Shown here: piece by piece, positions 61,680 to 64,000 of the stretch
Layout: the number at the start of each line of letters is the position of its first letter
Numbering within the stretch: position 1 is the first letter of the stretch
Assembly (NCBI GenBank): GCA_963663285.2
Contig: CAXXNI010000004.1
Span: 558,001-622,000 of the forward strand
Length of the DNA: 64,000 nucleotides
Source: CAXXOK01 sp963663285
GTDB taxonomy: Bacteria; Bacillota; Clostridia; Christensenellales; Aristaeellaceae
Reading direction: 5' to 3'
Translations under genes and position numbers: made by a program
Notes under the pieces: model-generated
Told to the model about the DNA's origin: nothing
The model's input: the letters and a program-made list of their open reading frames with translations, nothing else
Databases searched by the model: none

Positions 61680-62493
61680 ATGAATCATATCATTGCCGTT
61701 ACGAACCAAAAAGGCGGCGTTGGCAAAACCACGACTACCGCAAACCTTGGTATCGGCCTGGCCCGGGAAGGGAAGCGAGTATTGCTGGTGGATGCCGATC
61801 CGCAGGGACCACTTACCGTAAGCCTCGGGTATCCTCAACCGATCAGTTACCCATTACACTGTCGCAGATCATGAGCAAACTGTTGGTGGACGCACCGCTT
61901 CAACCTGAGGAAGGTATTCTCAGGCATGAGGAAGATGTTGACCTCATACCGGCTAATATTGAACTTTCCGGCATGGAAGTATCGTTGGTCAACGCCATGA
62001 GCCGCGAGAAGGTGCTCAAGCAATATCTGGACGACATCAAACGCGATTATGACTATATCCTGCTGGATTGTATGCCCGCACTTGGGATGCTGACTATTAA
62101 CGCACTCGCTGCTGCCGATAGCGTACTCATTCCCTTACAGGCGCAGTACCTTCCCGCAAAGGGGCTGGAACAGTTCCTGTTGACCATCAACAAGGTTCGC
62201 CGACAGATTAACCCCAAGCTGAAAATCGACGGCATTCTGTTGACGATGGTGGACAATCGCACAAATTACGCCAGGAGATCAGCGGTTTATTCCGTGATAC
62301 CTATGGCACAAAACTCAATATGTTCGCTTCGAAGATCTCGCATTCCATCCACACCGCTGAAATCAGTGCAGAGGGCAAAAACATTTTCGCCCACGACCCT
62401 AAAGGCACGGTCGCAGAAGCGTATCGAAATCTGACAAAGGAGGTGCTGCAAATTGAAAAGCAGCGGCAGAAACATCTCTCTGAGCAGCTATGA
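61680..62493 (+). pseudogene. parA: parA, interrupted by two single-base frameshifts
   Basis: Starts at ATG 61680 (MNHIIAVTNQKGGVGKTTT) with GGAGGCG upstream; the deviant Walker A is intact. After PLTVSLGYPQP the frame shifts (about 61835-61860) and resumes at ITLSQIMSKLL; DYDYILLDCMPALGMLTINA follows. A second shift near 62272 (YARR for YARE) is followed by ISGLFRDTYGTKLNMFASKI and VAEAYRNLTKEV, ending at 62493. Each break restores with one added base at CC or GG, so a homopolymer sequencing error is possible. Intact it would be a 271-residue ParA ATPase overlapping parB. Confidence 0.85.
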
Positions 62494-63376
62494 TGATATT
62501 TTTACCACCGAGGAGACCCGTGGTGATGAAGAACGGGAAAAGGTACAGATGATTGATCTCTCGGCGCTTCATCCTTTTCGCAATCATCCTTTCAAAGTCA
62601 AGGATGACGAAGCCATGGGGAACACGGTGGAGAGCGTGAAGCAATACGGCGTAAGGGTTCCCTCCATTGCAAGGCCGCTGGAAGAGGGTGGATATGAGCT
62701 TGTCGCGGGGCATCGGCGGCGCCACGCCTGTGAATTAGCCGGGGAAAAGGAAATGCCCGTGATTGTCCGTGATCTGGATGATGATGAGGCGACCATCATT
62801 ATGGTGGATAGCAACTTGCAGCGGGAAAGCCTGCTGTCAAGTGAGCGGGCGTTTGCTTATAAGATGAAGCTGGATGCTATCAAGCACCAAGGCTCACGTT
62901 CGGATTTAACTTCTATGCAAATCGCACAGAAGTTGTCTGCTGAAAGAGTCGGTGGTGATGCTGGGCTTAGCAAAGACCAAGTTAGGCGATTTATCCGCTT
63001 AACCGCTCTTATCCCCGACCTCCTCAACCTCGTAGACGATAAGAAAATCGCCTTCAATCCTACCGTGGAGCTTTCTTATCTCAAAATCGAAGAACAGGTT
63101 CTATTGCTGGACGCAATGGAAAGCGAGCAAGCTACACCTTCCCTGTCTCAAGCCCAGCGGCTCAAGAAATTCAGTCAGGAGGGTTCCCTTTCTGTCGATG
63201 TGATGCGAGCCATCATGAGCGAAGAGAAGAAGCCCGAGCAGGATAAACTGACCTTTACGGGGGATAAGCTCCGCAAATACTTTCCCAAATCGTATACGCC
63301 GGAGCAGATGGAAATCACGATCATCCGGTTGCTGGAGCAGTGGCAAAAGAAACGGCAGCACGAAGCCTCTCGTTAG
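62453..63376 (+). CDS. parB: ParB/RepB/Spo0J-family partition protein
   Basis: 307 residues starting at TTG 62453, 7 bases after AAAGGAGGTG. The ParB N-terminal domain has LSALHPFRNHPF, LVAGHRRRHACELAG (the CTP/arginine box) and MVDSNLQRE, followed by an HTH region (LSKDQVRRFIRL) around residues 165-180. It overlaps the end of parA, as is usual for a par operon. It maintains the excised circular form of integrative elements or acts in plasmid segregation. Confidence 0.93.
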   Translation: MKSSGRNISLSSYDDIFTTEETRGDEEREKVQMIDLSALHPFRNHPFKVKDDEAMGNTVESVKQYGVRVPSIARPLEEGGYELVAGHRRRHACELAGEKEMPVIVRDLDDDEATIIMVDSNLQRESLLSSERAFAYKMKLDAIKHQGSRSDLTSMQIAQKLSAERVGGDAGLSKDQVRRFIRLTALIPDLLNLVDDKKIAFNPTVELSYLKIEEQVLLLDAMESEQATPSLSQAQRLKKFSQEGSLSVDVMRAIMSEEKKPEQDKLTFTGDKLRKYFPKSYTPEQMEITIIRLLEQWQKKRQHEASR

Positions 63377-63406
63377 GCGGTTGTCGAAGAAACGGAGGCT
63401 TGCATA

Positions 63407-64000
63407 ATGGCAGTATTTCGTGTGGAACGCACCCGTGATTACACGGGCATGTCAAACCACCACTTGAAGAATTGGATGCTGTCTTTAAAGGCAAAAGGGC
63501 TACTGTCCATCATGCTCTCCTTGCCGAACGAATGGGATTACACCCTTCGGGGGCTGGCAGCTATCATCAAGGAAGGTGTTGATTCGATTCGGCAGGCGAT
63601 TCGGGAGTTGGAGGAAGCGGGTTATATCGTTCGTGCCCGCAGCCGCAACGATAAAGGGCAACTGTCGGGAACGGAATATGTGATCTATGAGCATCCGCAG
63701 CCTGTTTCCGATTCACCTGTGTTGGAAAGTAACACACAGGAAAATCCCGTTATAGACGGCTCGAAAAAAGAAAGACCCAAACACGAGAAATCCTTATCTG
63801 CCAAGGTTTCCAAGAGATATGAGCAGCCAACCAACACGGAAACTGCCGTGCGGAAAACACCTATGTGGGAAAATCCAACGCAATTAAATACTAAAGAATC
63901 AAAGACGTATCCAGAGAGTAAAAAGCCATCAACAACATCAATCGATCCATCCATCCCTCTATCCCATCAATCTATTCAGAGGGATGGATCGGATCGATCG
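63407..64000 (+). CDS. Winged-helix replication-initiator-like protein (3' end outside window)
   Basis: Opens at ATG 63407 after CGGAGG and stays open to the right edge (198 codons). The N-terminal part (MAVFRVERTRDYTGMSNHHL..LSLKAKGLLSIMLSLPNEWDYTL) and VDSIRQAIRELEEAGYIVR form a winged helix of the RepA/DnaD-like proteins found after parA-parB on Firmicutes elements. A Ser/Thr/Lys-rich low-complexity linker follows from about residue 105. The last visible stretch is repetitive (SIDPSIPLSHQSIQ). Confidence 0.8.
   Translation, partial: MAVFRVERTRDYTGMSNHHLKNWMLSLKAKGLLSIMLSLPNEWDYTLRGLAAIIKEGVDSIRQAIRELEEAGYIVRARSRNDKGQLSGTEYVIYEHPQPVSDSPVLESNTQENPVIDGSKKERPKHEKSLSAKVSKRYEQPTNTETAVRKTPMWENPTQLNTKESKTYPESKKPSTTSIDPSIPLSHQSIQRDGSDRS
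63941..63998. repeat. Imperfect inverted repeat inside the initiator gene
   Basis: ATCGATCCATCCATCCCTCT (63941-63960) and AGAGGGATGGATCGGATCGA (63978-63997) are complementary apart from one inserted base, and both arms are built from GATC/GATCC repeats. Because it lies in a probable replication initiator gene it may be part of an origin, or only a repetitive coding linker. Confidence 0.45.

Noticed and set aside
1..64000. CRISPR arrays, rRNA genes, complete tRNAs and known riboswitch leaders
   Set aside because: I looked for regularly spaced repeats and conserved RNA cores on both strands; only the tRNA-Arg 3' half was found. Covariance searches could not be run.

Overview
The window looks like a stretch of a Bacillota (Firmicutes) chromosome, probably a Clostridia-type carbohydrate and peptide fermenter. 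The reasons are purine-rich GGAGG ribosome-binding sites, YesM/YesN-type two-component pairs, many ABC uptake operons, and a ParA/ParB/replication-initiator cluster of the kind found on Firmicutes integrative elements. This assignment is inference. None of the six solute-binding proteins has a lipobox cysteine, which is unusual for a monoderm.

Region 1 (1-19.8 kb, all + strand) holds two parallel catabolic modules. The first runs: UroD/MtaA-like protein (5'-truncated by the window edge), CyuA-type L-cysteine desulfidase, a complete peptide ABC transporter (DppB, DppC, binding protein, DppD, DppF) and a PepV-type M20 dipeptidase. After a gene-free gap, a consensus promoter with a palindromic operator opens the second: CyuA paralogue, UroD/MtaA-like paralogue, a CUT1-type ABC importer lacking its own ATPase, an M20 peptidase, an M24 peptidase, an iron alcohol dehydrogenase and a GntR regulator. 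Both UroD-like proteins keep an H-x-C...C zinc triad. The recurrent pairing suggests uptake and breakdown of a peptide-like, sulfur-containing substrate.

Region 2 (20.2-20.5 kb) is a decayed fragment of an integrative element. Its end, parA and parB pieces match the element that begins at 61.38 kb.

Region 3 (20.8-59.3 kb) is a run of carbohydrate islands. (a) A YesN/YesM pair diverges from a CUT1 importer, a DNase I-fold hydrolase, an MgtC-family protein and a GH13 alpha-glucosidase. (b) A second two-component pair is translationally coupled to a degenerate RbsA-like pseudo-ATPase, and faces a YtfQRT/YjfF-like furanose-type transporter operon led by a GH51 arabinofuranosidase. (c) An AraC regulator precedes a CUT1 importer, a GH2 glycosidase and a broken GH78 rhamnosidase. 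(d) An Rbs-type transporter operon is followed by a GH31 glycosidase and an AraC regulator. Every solute-binding-protein gene in the window is followed by a strong stem-loop, probably raising its expression over the membrane subunits.

Region 4 (59.6-64 kb) is mobile DNA: a degenerate IS3-family element, the C-terminal stub of a tyrosine recombinase, the 3' half of a tRNA-Arg(CCU) that marks an attachment junction, and then the start of an integrative element (frameshifted parA, parB and a winged-helix replication initiator running off the right edge). No CRISPR array, rRNA gene or intact tRNA gene was seen.
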